Positions 28,301-37,469 of a stretch of DNA of 64,000 bases are shown here, one piece after another. Location of the stretch: NCBI GenBank assembly GCA_014382015.1, contig JACNKN010000041.1, positions 1-64,000 of the forward strand, written 5' to 3'. The notes under the pieces are model-generated. The model saw nothing but the letters and a program-made list of their open reading frames with translations. It did no database searches and had not been told where the DNA came from. Position numbers and translations under genes: made by a program. Positions within the stretch are counted from its first letter, which is position 1, and each line of letters begins with the position of its first letter. This stretch comes from Fidelibacterota bacterium. GTDB taxonomy: Bacteria > Fidelibacterota > Marinisomatia > Marinisomatales > TCS55.

Positions 28301-28332
28301 ATTTATTATATAATTATAGACAAAAAATTACC

Positions 28333-29991
28333 ATGTCATCTCAATTAGAATTATTTAAACAAATGAAAGAAAAATGGCAAAGAGAAGTTAATTCCTCTGC
28401 CATTCGAGAATATAGTTTTGATACGTTAAGCGGTGAGCAAGTGGATTCACTTTATTTTCCGGACAATCCAGACGAAAGTTACATTGAGAACCTGGGGTTC
28501 CCGGGTCAATTCCCTTTTACCCGCGGTGTCCATGCAAATATGTATCGCGGAAAATTGTGGACGAAACGACAATTCTCCGGTTTTGGAACACCAGAAGAAA
28601 CCAATGCCCGCTATCATTCCTTATTAGGAAAAGGTCAAACCGGTCTTTCTGTGGCCTACGACATGCCCACACTTATGGGGTATGATCCGGATCATCCTTG
28701 GGCCAAAGGGGAAGTGGGTAAATGCGGTGTAAATGTTGCCACCATCAAGGATATGGCGCGGCTTTTTGACGGAATCAATCTGGGTGCTATTTCCGTATCT
28801 CAAACGATCAATGGTCCAGCTGTCATTTTGTTGGCTTTTTATATTGCTGTGGCAGAAAATCAAGGTGTGGCATTAGCCAATTTGCAGGGCACGCTTCAAA
28901 ATGATATTTTAAAAGAATTTATCGCTCAAAAAGAATGGATATTTCCGCCGGAACCCTCCATGAGAGTCATAACTGATATGATAGCGTTTTGCACGGAACA
29001 TATGCCAAAATTCAATACGATTTCTATTTCTGGTTACCATATCCGAGAGGCGGGATCCACGGCGGCTCAAGAACTGGCTTTTACTCTGGCAAATGGATTT
29101 ACCTATGTAGAATATGGAATGGCTGCCGGATTAGATGTGGATGCATTTGCCCCGCGTCTTTCTTTCTTTTTTAATTCACATTTAGATTTTTTTGAAGAAA
29201 TTGCTAAGTATCGTGCAGCCAGACGAATATGGGCAAAACGGATGAAAAATAAATATAATGCAAAAGATCCTCGTTCATGGAAATTACGATTTCATACCCA
29301 AACAGCTGGATGCTCTTTGACCGCACAGCAACCGGAGAATAATATTGCAAGAACGGGATTCCAAGGCTTGGCAGCGGTGCTCGGCGGTACCCAATCACTC
29401 CATACCAATTCTATGGATGAAACATTGGCATTGCCTACAGAAAAATCAGCCGAAATTGCTTTGCGCACCCAGCAATTGATTGCATTTGAAACGGGTGTAG
29501 CTAATGTGGCAGATCCCTTAGGAGGCTCATGGTATGTGGAATCTTTAACGGATCAGATTGAATCGGAGGCTGAAAAATATTTTGATGAAATTGAAAATTT
29601 GGGTGGTGTTATTCCCGCGATTGAGAAAGGATATTTTCAAATGGAAATAGCCCGCGCTGCTTCTGATTATCAGCAAAAAATTGATAATAAACAACTCATC
29701 CACGTGGGGGTGAATGCGTTTATTAAACAAGATGAAGAAATTGAAATCCCTTTATTAGAGATTGGTGACGAAGCTGAAAACCGCCAGGTAAATGCATTGG
29801 CTCAGCTCAGGAAAGAACGGGATGAAAATAAAGTACAATTGGCATTGAGTCAAATCCAGGAAGCGTGTATCAGCGGTGAAAATATCATCCCGCCCATCAT
29901 TGGGGCAGCCAAATCGCATGTGACCATGGGGGAGATTATTGTAGCCATGAAAGCAGAATTCGGAGAATGGCAGGAAGCTGCCGTATTTTAG
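28333..29991 (+). CDS. icmA: B12-dependent acyl-CoA mutase large subunit, isobutyryl-CoA mutase type
   Basis: Catalytic TIM-barrel subunit of the methylmalonyl-CoA mutase superfamily, 552 residues, without the C-terminal B12-binding domain, so a separate small subunit must exist elsewhere. Conserved features are [15 protein letters not shown] near residue 104, [10 protein letters not shown] with Q189, and SISGYH with the B12-facing His. The two residues that set substrate choice are F81 (RQFSGFG) and Q199 (EFIAQKEW). In methylmalonyl-CoA mutase these are Tyr89 and Arg207; in isobutyryl-CoA mutase they are Phe and Gln. Automatic annotation will probably say methylmalonyl-CoA mutase. No MeaB-type GTPase is adjacent. 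Confidence 0.8.
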   Translation: MSSQLELFKQMKEKWQREVNSSAIREYSFDTLSGEQVDSLYFPDNPDESYIENLGFPGQFPFTRGVHANMYRGKLWTKRQFSGFGTPEETNARYHSLLGKGQTGLSVAYDMPTLMGYDPDHPWAKGEVGKCGVNVATIKDMARLFDGINLGAISVSQTINGPAVILLAFYIAVAENQGVALANLQGTLQNDILKEFIAQKEWIFPPEPSMRVITDMIAFCTEHMPKFNTISISGYHIREAGSTAAQELAFTLANGFTYVEYGMAAGLDVDAFAPRLSFFFNSHLDFFEEIAKYRAARRIWAKRMKNKYNAKDPRSWKLRFHTQTAGCSLTAQQPENNIARTGFQGLAAVLGGTQSLHTNSMDETLALPTEKSAEIALRTQQLIAFETGVANVADPLGGSWYVESLTDQIESEAEKYFDEIENLGGVIPAIEKGYFQMEIARAASDYQQKIDNKQLIHVGVNAFIKQDEEIEIPLLEIGDEAENRQVNALAQLRKERDENKVQLALSQIQEACISGENIIPPIIGAAKSHVTMGEIIVAMKAEFGEWQEAAVF

Positions 29992-30000
29992 GAGATCATT

Positions 30001-30435
30001 ATGAATAGTAATAAGAAATTTTTTCTCATGATTATAGGAATAATCGGTGTCGTCATTTTTTGGATTGGCTGGGTGTCTATGAACCCTGCTGACGAAAAAG
30101 CGATGGCAACTTTTGTATCTGTGGATGAATTATTGGAAGACAATATTACCCATCGGACAAAATTAGGTGGATTAGTCAAAGATGGCTCCATCGTCATTTC
30201 TGAAACCAATCATCTGGATTGCTCGTTTGTATTGAAAGAGGGAGATTTGGAATTGAACATAAAATATGACCGAACTCGTCCCGATTTATTTAAAGATGGG
30301 GCAGAAGTGATCGTAACCGGACAATATGTAAACGGTGTATTTTATGCGGATGAATTACAGACAAAATGTGCATCCCGTTATGAAGGTGATCTACGTGACG
30401 AAAATAGTTATAACTTAAGCGAAATCGATTCATGA
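30001..30435 (+). CDS. ccmE: Cytochrome c maturation heme chaperone CcmE, CxxxY type
   Basis: Membrane-anchored periplasmic heme chaperone, 144 residues: one transmembrane helix (about 7-26) then an OB-fold. The heme-binding residue near the C-terminus is C123 in KCASRYEG, giving the motif CxxxY (Y127) in place of the HxxxY of E. coli CcmE. The Cys form is known from archaea, Desulfovibrio and other non-proteobacteria. A ribosome-binding site (AGGAG) lies upstream. It overlaps ccmF by four bases and opens the ccm operon. Confidence 0.92.
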   Translation: MNSNKKFFLMIIGIIGVVIFWIGWVSMNPADEKAMATFVSVDELLEDNITHRTKLGGLVKDGSIVISETNHLDCSFVLKEGDLELNIKYDRTRPDLFKDGAEVIVTGQYVNGVFYADELQTKCASRYEGDLRDENSYNLSEIDS

Positions 30436-32396
30436 CTCCCATTGCCGGTAGTGTCGCAATGAACCTGGCATTTGGGTTCAGTATTTTAACGGTCCTAACA
30501 CTTATTCTATATACACGGAATGGCGATCAACGACTTTTTTTGACGGGACAACGATTAGCATTGGGCATATCCTTTTTTGTTTTTCTGGCGACATTTATTC
30601 TTGCCTATCAATTAATCCAGAGCAATTTTGATATAGATTATGTGGCGAGGTACACAAGTATTGAAACGCCATTTGTTTATAAAATAACTGCGCTATGGGC
30701 AGGTCAATCAGGCTCCCTTTTATTCTGGCTATTTATTTTATCTATTTATGCTACGATTGTTATTTTACAAAATCAGGGAAAACATAATTCCCTCATGCCC
30801 TGGGTAATAATCACACTTGCAATTATTCAAATGTTTTTTCTTGTGTTGACTAATTATGTCACCAACCCATTTAAACCAACGGATGCTGATTTTATTGTTG
30901 CCAATGGTAATGGTCTTAATCCATTGCTGCAAAATGTGACCATGGCGATTCATCCTCCCACGCTTTATTTGGGCTATGTGGGATTTTCTGTTCCATTTGG
31001 ATTTGCAATCTCCGCAATGATTAATCGAGACACGAGTCCTTTGTGGATACAGAGTATTCGCCGATGGGCGTTAGTGGCTTGGTTATTTTTAAGTATTGGT
31101 ATTATTCTGGGCGGATGGTGGGCTTACAGGGAATTGGGCTGGGGTGGATACTGGGCATGGGATCCGGTGGAAAATGCCAGTTTTATGCCTTGGCTAACAG
31201 CCACTGCTTTTGTTCATTCCATTATCATCCAGGAAAAAAAGGACATGCTCCGGGTGTGGAATATGGTGTTGATCATCATCACCTTTACACTCTGTATTTT
31301 TGGAACATTTCTTACAAGATCCGGTGTCATGAGTTCCGTTCACTCTTTTACAGGATCTTCATTAGGCCCCATCTTTTTAACATTTGTATTTTTAATTATG
31401 ATCGTTTCTTTTGGCATGATGTATTTCAGAAGAAATGTTTTAAAATCACCTCGAAAAATGGAATCATTTACATCCAGAGAGAGTGGCTTCCTTTTCAATA
31501 ATATGGTTTTTGTTGTCATGTGTTTTGCTGTGTTTTGGGGAACGCTTTTCCCTGTATTTTCTGAAGCAGTCCGAGGCACTAAAATCACGGTTGGTCCGCC
31601 ATTTTTTAATCAAATTAATATACCCATCGGTTTGATTCTACTGGCCTTAACCGGGATTGGCCCCTTGTTAGCCTGGCGAAAAACGGGGAAGAAAAGCCTG
31701 ATTCGAAATTTCACATTTCCAATTATTACAGGATTAATCGTTTCCATCATTTTACTCTTGATAGGATTTAGAGGTGCCGTCGTTATGTCCTTTAGTTTAG
31801 GTGCTTTTGTAACAGCAACGATTGTGACAGAGTTTGCACGGGGAATTCGTGCCCGACAGAAAAAACTTAATGAATCCATCGTTATGTCATTGGTCAGGAT
31901 GGTGAGTAAAAACCGTTCTCGATATGGAGGTTATGTGGTTCATCTGGGTATTGTGCTAATGTTTGTAGGTTTTACCGGCCATGCATTTGATGAGGAAAAA
32001 GAATTCAGCTTAAAAGTGGGAGAATCAGATCATGTGGCTGGATATAATTTTGAGTTGATTAAATTGTCAGAAGCAGAGCGACCCAATCATTATGCCTGGA
32101 TTTCAGACCTTCGCGTAACTAAAATTGATGGCGAATTTGTCACAAACCTCCACCCGGAAAAGCGAATATATTTTCATAAGAATCCTGACCCGAATCGTCG
32201 CCAACCTCACAGTGAATTGGATATACACAACACCCTTAATAAAGATATTTATTCAATTTTTTCAGGCGTGGATAGTGAAAATGGGGTGGCCTTTATTAAA
32301 ATAATGATAAACCCATTAGTTGAGTGGGTATGGCTTGGTGGTTATATCTTAATTTTTGGTACCATGATAGCCTTATGGCCAAGGAAAGATCAATGA
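30432..32396 (+). CDS. ccmF: Cytochrome c heme lyase subunit CcmF
   Basis: Heme-handling membrane protein that transfers heme from CcmE to apocytochrome c, 654 residues with about 14-15 helices. The tryptophan-rich WWD motif is clear: GWGGYWAWDPVENASFMPWL near residue 236. MAIHPPTLYLGYVG near residue 171 contains a conserved histidine for heme, and SRYGGYVVHLGIVLMFVG near residue 494 another. It overlaps ccmE upstream and the small ccmI-like gene downstream. Confidence 0.95.
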   Translation: MTPIAGSVAMNLAFGFSILTVLTLILYTRNGDQRLFLTGQRLALGISFFVFLATFILAYQLIQSNFDIDYVARYTSIETPFVYKITALWAGQSGSLLFWLFILSIYATIVILQNQGKHNSLMPWVIITLAIIQMFFLVLTNYVTNPFKPTDADFIVANGNGLNPLLQNVTMAIHPPTLYLGYVGFSVPFGFAISAMINRDTSPLWIQSIRRWALVAWLFLSIGIILGGWWAYRELGWGGYWAWDPVENASFMPWLTATAFVHSIIIQEKKDMLRVWNMVLIIITFTLCIFGTFLTRSGVMSSVHSFTGSSLGPIFLTFVFLIMIVSFGMMYFRRNVLKSPRKMESFTSRESGFLFNNMVFVVMCFAVFWGTLFPVFSEAVRGTKITVGPPFFNQINIPIGLILLALTGIGPLLAWRKTGKKSLIRNFTFPIITGLIVSIILLLIGFRGAVVMSFSLGAFVTATIVTEFARGIRARQKKLNESIVMSLVRMVSKNRSRYGGYVVHLGIVLMFVGFTGHAFDEEKEFSLKVGESDHVAGYNFELIKLSEAERPNHYAWISDLRVTKIDGEFVTNLHPEKRIYFHKNPDPNRRQPHSELDIHNTLNKDIYSIFSGVDSENGVAFIKIMINPLVEWVWLGGYILIFGTMIALWPRKDQ

Positions 32397-32671
32397 TGGA
32401 TTTTATCAGGGATTACGGATTGATTTTAATTTTATTTATTCTACCAGTGATATTTGTCATTCAGCCATTATTTTTACCCATGATCGCTAAAAAGAATATT
32501 CAAGTAGATGTAACAAGCCTGAAAAGGAAAAAACTGCTGATTTATCGTCAAATTAAAGAGTTGGAAATGGAATTTGACATCGGCAATATTAATGAACAAG
32601 ATTTTAGTTCAGGGCGGGCTGATTTAAAAAGGGAAGTGTCCGAAGTTATTGCCCAATTGAATTCATTATAA
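32393..32671 (+). CDS. Small CcmI-like / cytochrome c biogenesis membrane protein
   Basis: A 92-residue protein with one or two N-terminal hydrophobic stretches (about residues 6-32), then a charged helical region LKRKKLLIYRQIKELEMEFD ending in DIGNINEQDFSSGRADLKREV. That tail matches the segment following the membrane helix in CcmI-type proteins (E-L-E-x-D-x-x-x-G-x-x-x-x-x-D). The TPR domain of full CcmI is absent. I chose the ATG at 32393, overlapping the ccmF stop, since an upstream start lies inside ccmF. No CcmH thiol-redox motif is present. Confidence 0.65.
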   Translation: MMDFIRDYGLILILFILPVIFVIQPLFLPMIAKKNIQVDVTSLKRKKLLIYRQIKELEMEFDIGNINEQDFSSGRADLKREVSEVIAQLNSL

Positions 32672-32681
32672 TTCACTCCCC

Positions 32682-33311
32682 GTGTTGTCCGTTTCAAATA
32701 TATCAAAATCTTTCGATCGCCGTACGATCCTCAAAAATGTTTCTTTTACTCTGAACGAGGGTGAAACGGTTGTCATCATGGGAAAAAACGGTGCAGGAAA
32801 ATCTACATTATTACGAATCCTTGCACGAATTATGGCTTGCGATAAGGGAGAAATTTTCTTTCTAAATAATGATTTATTAAAGGGGAGTCCATCAGTTAGA
32901 AGAAAATTACTTTACTTAGGACATGCTCCAGCCATGTACACAACATTATCAGCCATAGAAAATTTGAAATTGGCATTAACACTTCGGGGAACGCCCATGG
33001 ATATTTCCCGGATCCAAGATCAGTTAAAATACTTCGGGCTCTCAGCCCAATCAGATGATCCAATATCTATATATTCCCAGGGAATGCTTCAGCGTTTAAA
33101 ATTAGCTTATGCAGAACTGGCCGATTGGGATTTACTATTGATTGATGAACCATTCTCCGGGTTGGATACTGAGGGTATTGAGTTAGTAGAGACCGCATTA
33201 CACCGTTGGAAGGAATTGGGAAAATCTATCATAATGGTTTTACATAGCCTATCCCGTGCTGAAGAATTTGGTGATCGCATTCTCCATATTCAAAATGGTT
33301 TGATTGAATAA
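32682..33311 (+). CDS. ccmA: Heme exporter ATP-binding protein CcmA
   Basis: ABC ATPase that works with CcmB and CcmC to release holo-CcmE, 209 residues. Walker A is GKNGAGKST near residue 34, the signature is the weak variant YSQGMLQRLKLA near residue 130, and Walker B is LLLIDEPFSG near residue 150. The start is GTG at 32682 or the adjacent TTG; no ATG is available. It is followed by ccmB after 5 bp. Confidence 0.9.
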   Translation: MLSVSNISKSFDRRTILKNVSFTLNEGETVVIMGKNGAGKSTLLRILARIMACDKGEIFFLNNDLLKGSPSVRRKLLYLGHAPAMYTTLSAIENLKLALTLRGTPMDISRIQDQLKYFGLSAQSDDPISIYSQGMLQRLKLAYAELADWDLLLIDEPFSGLDTEGIELVETALHRWKELGKSIIMVLHSLSRAEEFGDRILHIQNGLIE

Positions 33312-33316
33312 ACATT

Positions 33317-33979
33317 ATGTTTTTCACCTTACTGAAAAAAGAATTATTTGTTGAGTTTCGATCTCGGGAAGTCACCCTTTCCATGCTTGTGTTTGGATTA
33401 TCTATTATTCTGACCTTTGCATTTTCATCGAATGTTTCTCCAGTGATTATCGCCAATTATGCACCGGGCATGTTTTGGATAATGGTATTGTTTGTTGCAG
33501 TTATTGGCGTACATCGATCTTTTTCTTATGAAAAAGAATTTGATGCATTTTCTATGTTAATCAGTGCACCCATTGATCGTGGATTCATTTTTCTATCTAA
33601 ATGGATAAGTGGATTTATTTTTCTGACCATAATGGAAGTATTAATTATCATTCCATTTTTTAAATTTTTGATGATTGATTTTCCATCCCAACCCTGGGTG
33701 GCCATGGGTACAACATTGCTGATTAATTGTGCGATTATGGCTATTGCCAGTTTGGTCTCCGGCATTGCAATGCGAGCCAGGCTAAGTGAAGTTTTGTTGC
33801 CAATATTATTATTTCCATTGGTTTCACCTGTAATTATTGCAGCCACGAAAATTTCCGGTAGTATTATGGCAGGAGACCCCTACATTTTTTGGCAAATTTG
33901 GTTGTTAATCGTACTAACAGTTATTGTAATTTTCGGGCTCGTTGGATACACCTTATTCGATTTTATCACTGAAGAGTAA
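33317..33979 (+). CDS. ccmB: Heme exporter membrane protein CcmB
   Basis: Membrane component of the CcmABC(D) complex, 220 residues with six transmembrane helices. The N-terminus LLKKELFVEFRSREVTLSML matches the CcmB pattern of a cytosolic RSRE segment before helix one. SYEKEFDAFSMLISAPIDRG near residue 73 is also typical. It overlaps ccmC by one base. The function is to pair with CcmA; it is no longer thought to export heme itself. Confidence 0.92.
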   Translation: MFFTLLKKELFVEFRSREVTLSMLVFGLSIILTFAFSSNVSPVIIANYAPGMFWIMVLFVAVIGVHRSFSYEKEFDAFSMLISAPIDRGFIFLSKWISGFIFLTIMEVLIIIPFFKFLMIDFPSQPWVAMGTTLLINCAIMAIASLVSGIAMRARLSEVLLPILLFPLVSPVIIAATKISGSIMAGDPYIFWQIWLLIVLTVIVIFGLVGYTLFDFITEE

Positions 33980-34650
33980 TGAATACGTTTTTAAATAACA
34001 AGACGAACCGACTCTGGTTTATTTTAATCACAGCCATGATGGTTTTCAATGTATGGAATGTCATTATGAATACACCCATGGTACCGGAACAACATTGGGC
34101 GCAAAAAATATTTTATGTTCATGTTCCCTCAGCTTGGGTAGGGTTTTTGTCTTATTTTGTCGTCATGATTGCGGGCATTATGTACTTCATTAAGAAGGAT
34201 GACCAATGGGATGATGTGGGTCTCGCTGCAGCAGAATTAGGGACTGTTTTTATGGCATTGGTGCTAATCACTGGTCCGATTTGGGCCACACCCATTTGGG
34301 GACAGCCCTGGATTTGGGAACCGAGGTTAACCACAACACTCATCCTATTTTTAATATATATCGGTTATTTTATGATGCGATCATTCGGGGGACATGTAGA
34401 GCGGGTGAAACGATACGCAGCCGCTTTGGGAATTATTGCTTTTGTAGATGTTCCAATTATCTTTGTATCGGTCAAGTTCTGGACACCGGAAATTCAATCC
34501 CACCCACAAGTGGAAATGGCCCAACAGCCATCGGGTATATTAACCCCATTCTTATTGTCTTTAGGCATTTTTACACTCATGTATGTACTCATGCTCAAGT
34601 ATAGAATTCATGTGATTCGTATCAACAACAGGATCAGTGCTGATGTATAA
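33979..34650 (+). CDS. ccmC: Heme delivery protein CcmC
   Basis: Membrane protein that loads heme onto CcmE, 223 residues with six helices. The heme-ligand histidine region is IFYVHVPSAWVGF near residue 42. The tryptophan-rich motif reads IWGQPWIWEPRLTTTLILF near residue 102, so the usual Asp is Glu in this WWD segment, a variation seen outside Proteobacteria. A second histidine lies in the loop near WTPEIQSHPQ. Its stop overlaps the start of the tiny ccmD. Confidence 0.92.
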   Translation: MNTFLNNKTNRLWFILITAMMVFNVWNVIMNTPMVPEQHWAQKIFYVHVPSAWVGFLSYFVVMIAGIMYFIKKDDQWDDVGLAAAELGTVFMALVLITGPIWATPIWGQPWIWEPRLTTTLILFLIYIGYFMMRSFGGHVERVKRYAAALGIIAFVDVPIIFVSVKFWTPEIQSHPQVEMAQQPSGILTPFLLSLGIFTLMYVLMLKYRIHVIRINNRISADV

Positions 34651-34774
34651 TTTCTTTGGTCACTTTCTGGCTGTTTATTTAATCGTATTCTGCACCATAT
34701 TTGGATGGTTTATTGTCCAATTTCGAACAGAAAGACGCTTGCTGAACAAAAATCAAAAGAAAAATTTGGATTAA
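34643..34774 (+). CDS. ccmD: CcmD-like small membrane protein, 43 residues
   Basis: A 43-residue protein found by translating the gap after ccmC. It has one transmembrane helix (about residues 6-26) followed by a basic tail starting QFRTERRLL, which is the CcmD layout: a single helix, then positive charges on the cytosolic side. The ATG overlaps the ccmC stop by eight bases. CcmD stabilises the CcmABC-CcmE complex in other bacteria. Identification rests on size, topology and position rather than strong sequence identity. Confidence 0.7.
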   Translation: MYNFFGHFLAVYLIVFCTIFGWFIVQFRTERRLLNKNQKKNLD

Positions 34775-34787
34775 GGAGTAAATTTAA

Positions 34788-35858
34788 ATGGAACGTAAAA
34801 TTGTCCATGTAGTGGGAACTGGAACTATTGGTGAACCTTTAATTGGTTTATTGTGTGATTATCGTGAAAGCCTTGGTATAGACGAAGTCACATTCAATAA
34901 AAATACCCCCTTGCGTGGCGATAGATCTAAAGTTATCGATTTATTAAAACGTGGTGCCCGATTGGCGGTGAGTGAGGACCGATTAGAGGGTTTTAAAGAA
35001 TTAGGCATGGATCCCGAATTGGAATCGGAAGAAGCCATCAGCCGCGCTTCTGTTGTGATTGATTGTACGCCCTCCGGTGTCGGTCATAAAAATAAGGAAA
35101 AGTATTACCATAAATTTGCTGACAAAGTAAAAGGCTTTATGGCCCAGGGAAGTGAAGATGGCTTCGGTGTGAAATACGCATCTGGCATTAACGACTCTGT
35201 TTTAAAAAATGGTGGGAACCAATTTGTCCAAATTGTTTCATGTAATACCCATAATATTTCTTGTATTACGAACACCTTGGCATTGGATGAACATGGGTCT
35301 GACAATCTGGAAGAAGGGCGTTTTGTATGTGTGCGCCGGGCCAATGATACAAGTCAGGCTGGCAGTTTTATTCCGGCACCTGTGGTAGGTAGCCATAATG
35401 ATGAACAATTTGGCTCCCATCATGCCAAAGATGCTTATGGACTTTTTACAACTTTAGGATATGATTTAAATTTATTTTCATCCGCAATGAAGGTGAACAG
35501 TCAATATATGCACGTTCTCTGGTTTACATTAAGGACAAAAGAACCCACGACGCTAAATGAAGTGAAAGATCGCCTGATTGCGAATAGTCATGTTGCTATG
35601 ACCACAAAGGATATGACAAGTACTGTCTATTCTTTTGGCCGGGATCATGGTCATTTTGGTCGTATTTTGAATCAGACAGTCGTAGTGGAACAAACCCTTC
35701 ATGTGCGGAATGAACATGAAATATACGGGTTCTGTTTTACACCCCAGGATGGGAATTCAATCTTAAGCAGTATATCTGCAGCAGAACGTTTTTTATATCC
35801 CCATTCTTATGAAGATAAAACCCAATGTCTTAACGAATTATTTTTCGAGGAAATTTGA
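34788..35858 (+). CDS. Archaeal-type (type II) glyceraldehyde-3-phosphate dehydrogenase
   Basis: A 356-residue Rossmann enzyme resembling the phosphorylating GAPDH of archaea. Motifs in order: GTGTIGEP near residue 10, DCTPSGVGHKNKEKYY near 92, the catalytic cysteine C152 in VSCNTHNISC, the RRAND segment near 183, and GSHHAKDA near 209, matching the archaeal PSHHGPD. Archaeal enzymes accept NAD or NADP and are about 335-340 residues. A good ribosome-binding site (AAGGAG) precedes the ATG. Bacterial copies exist but are uncommon; transfer is possible. It could be a paralogue with a different aldehyde substrate. Confidence 0.75.
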   Translation: MERKIVHVVGTGTIGEPLIGLLCDYRESLGIDEVTFNKNTPLRGDRSKVIDLLKRGARLAVSEDRLEGFKELGMDPELESEEAISRASVVIDCTPSGVGHKNKEKYYHKFADKVKGFMAQGSEDGFGVKYASGINDSVLKNGGNQFVQIVSCNTHNISCITNTLALDEHGSDNLEEGRFVCVRRANDTSQAGSFIPAPVVGSHNDEQFGSHHAKDAYGLFTTLGYDLNLFSSAMKVNSQYMHVLWFTLRTKEPTTLNEVKDRLIANSHVAMTTKDMTSTVYSFGRDHGHFGRILNQTVVVEQTLHVRNEHEIYGFCFTPQDGNSILSSISAAERFLYPHSYEDKTQCLNELFFEEI

Positions 35859-36502
35859 ATCTGAATGTTGAAACGGTTGTAACTGGACCGTTTCAGGAAA
35901 ATAGTTTTATTGTCTGGTATTCCGGTTCAACTGATGCAATTGTTATAGACCCGGGTGATGATGCCCATTTAATCACCCAATGTCTCGAAGACAATCAAAT
36001 AACACCCATTGCCATAGTGAATACACATGCCCACTTAGATCATATTGGGGCGGTACATCCTTTAAAGCAAAAATACAATATTCCATTTTATCTTCATCCG
36101 GATGAACAATTTATTTTAAATACATACGAAGACGCCTGCAGAATGTTTGGAATGACTCCTCGAGAAACTCCGAAAGTTGATGTTTGGTTTAATGATGCAC
36201 AACATTTGGAAATCAATGCATTTCATATTCATTTAGTTCAAACGCCGGGGCATACGCCCGGTGGGACATGTCTTGAAATTGATAACCATCTTTTTGTTGG
36301 AGATACGTTGTTTCGAGGTAGTGTGGGGAGAACAGATTTACCGGGAGGTGATTGGGCTACATTAGAATCATCCCTGGTTCATTTATTCAATTCGGTGACC
36401 CACGATAGAATTGTCCATTCCGGCCATGGTCCGGATACAACTTTACAAATTGAATTAAAAGAAAACCCATTTTTAATTCCCTTAAAAGACAGGGTAAATT
36501 AA
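35855..36502 (+). CDS. MBL-fold metallohydrolase, glyoxalase II-like
   Basis: Metallo-beta-lactamase-fold hydrolase, 215 residues. Metal-binding motifs: NTHAHLDHIG near residue 57 (HxHxDH), QTPGHTPGG near residue 129, the bridging aspartate in FVGDTLFRGSVGRTDLPGG near residue 148, and HSGHGPDTT near residue 188. Members act as hydroxyacylglutathione-type thioesterases or related hydrolases; the substrate here cannot be told. The start is TTG, overlapping the GAPDH stop (TTGA), with a GAGGAA ribosome-binding site. Coupling to GAPDH might hint at handling methylglyoxal, which is inference only. Confidence 0.88.
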   Translation: MNLNVETVVTGPFQENSFIVWYSGSTDAIVIDPGDDAHLITQCLEDNQITPIAIVNTHAHLDHIGAVHPLKQKYNIPFYLHPDEQFILNTYEDACRMFGMTPRETPKVDVWFNDAQHLEINAFHIHLVQTPGHTPGGTCLEIDNHLFVGDTLFRGSVGRTDLPGGDWATLESSLVHLFNSVTHDRIVHSGHGPDTTLQIELKENPFLIPLKDRVN

Positions 36503-36507
36503 AGGCT

Positions 36508-37455
36508 ATGAAAGTTATAGAATTTTTAGAAAAAGCGAACAGAACACTTTTCAGTTTTGAAATAATTCCACCCACCCGCGGTGGATCAATTGATCGTGTA
36601 TTTAATTTGGTTGAAGCATTAATTAAATTCGACCCCCCATTTATCGATTTAACCAGCCGTTCCGCTGAGGTGTATTATGAGGATGCAGGTGACGGGAAAA
36701 TGATTCGATTTATTCGTCGCAAACGTCCAGGGACCATCGGTATTAGTGCCGCCATTAAAAATAAATTTAATGTGGAAACGGTTCCTCACATTCTCTGTCG
36801 AGGATTCACTCGGGAAGAAACAGAAGATGCATTGATTGAATTAAATTATCTTGGGATAAATAATGTATTGGCCGTCCGGGGAGATGAACTCCGGAAAGAT
36901 GCACCGGATGCACCGGGAAAAACTCGCCATAGATATGCATCCAATTTGGTGAATCAAATTAAAGAAATGAATGATGGAAAATATGTAGAAGAATTAATTG
37001 ATGCTGTTCCAACTAATTTTTGTATTGGTGTGGGTGCATATCCTGAAAAACATTTTGAAGCACCGAATATGACTACTGATATTAAATATTTAAAAGCCAA
37101 GGTGGATGCAGGTGCGGACTATATCGTTACGCAAATGTTTTATGATAACACTGCATTTTTTAAGTTTGTAGATGATGCACGGTCCGCCGGGATTGATGTA
37201 CCTATTATTCCAGGAATTAAAATTTTATCGACCGAAAAACATTTGAGCGTCATACCGAAAAATTTTTATGTTGATATACCAGAAGCATTATCTGAAAAAG
37301 TGATCGGTCAGTCTAAAGAGGATATCGTGAATATTGGCATTGAATGGGCTTTAGACCAGGTGCAAGAGTTGGTGGATGCCAACGTTCCCTGCGTACATTT
37401 TTATATTATGTCCTCCGCCAAATCAGCGGCGAAGGTCGTTTCCCAGTTTAAATAG
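36508..37455 (+). CDS. metF: Methylenetetrahydrofolate reductase
   Basis: FAD enzyme that reduces 5,10-methylene-THF to 5-methyl-THF for methionine synthesis, 315 residues. The N-terminal FSFEIIPPTRGG carries the catalytic Glu region. Other family segments are ILCRGFTREETEDALIEL near residue 94, GINNVLAVRGDELRKDAPD near residue 114, and DAGADYIVTQMFYDN near residue 203. It is slightly longer than typical bacterial MetF and may favour a different electron donor. It starts 5 bp after the hydrolase gene. Confidence 0.92.
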   Translation: MKVIEFLEKANRTLFSFEIIPPTRGGSIDRVFNLVEALIKFDPPFIDLTSRSAEVYYEDAGDGKMIRFIRRKRPGTIGISAAIKNKFNVETVPHILCRGFTREETEDALIELNYLGINNVLAVRGDELRKDAPDAPGKTRHRYASNLVNQIKEMNDGKYVEELIDAVPTNFCIGVGAYPEKHFEAPNMTTDIKYLKAKVDAGADYIVTQMFYDNTAFFKFVDDARSAGIDVPIIPGIKILSTEKHLSVIPKNFYVDIPEALSEKVIGQSKEDIVNIGIEWALDQVQELVDANVPCVHFYIMSSAKSAAKVVSQFK

Positions 37456-37469
37456 GATATAATTGGATC

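Noticed and set aside
28333-29991. Plain methylmalonyl-CoA mutase assignment
   Set aside because: The residues equivalent to Tyr89 and Arg207 are Phe and Gln, which is the isobutyryl-CoA mutase pattern.
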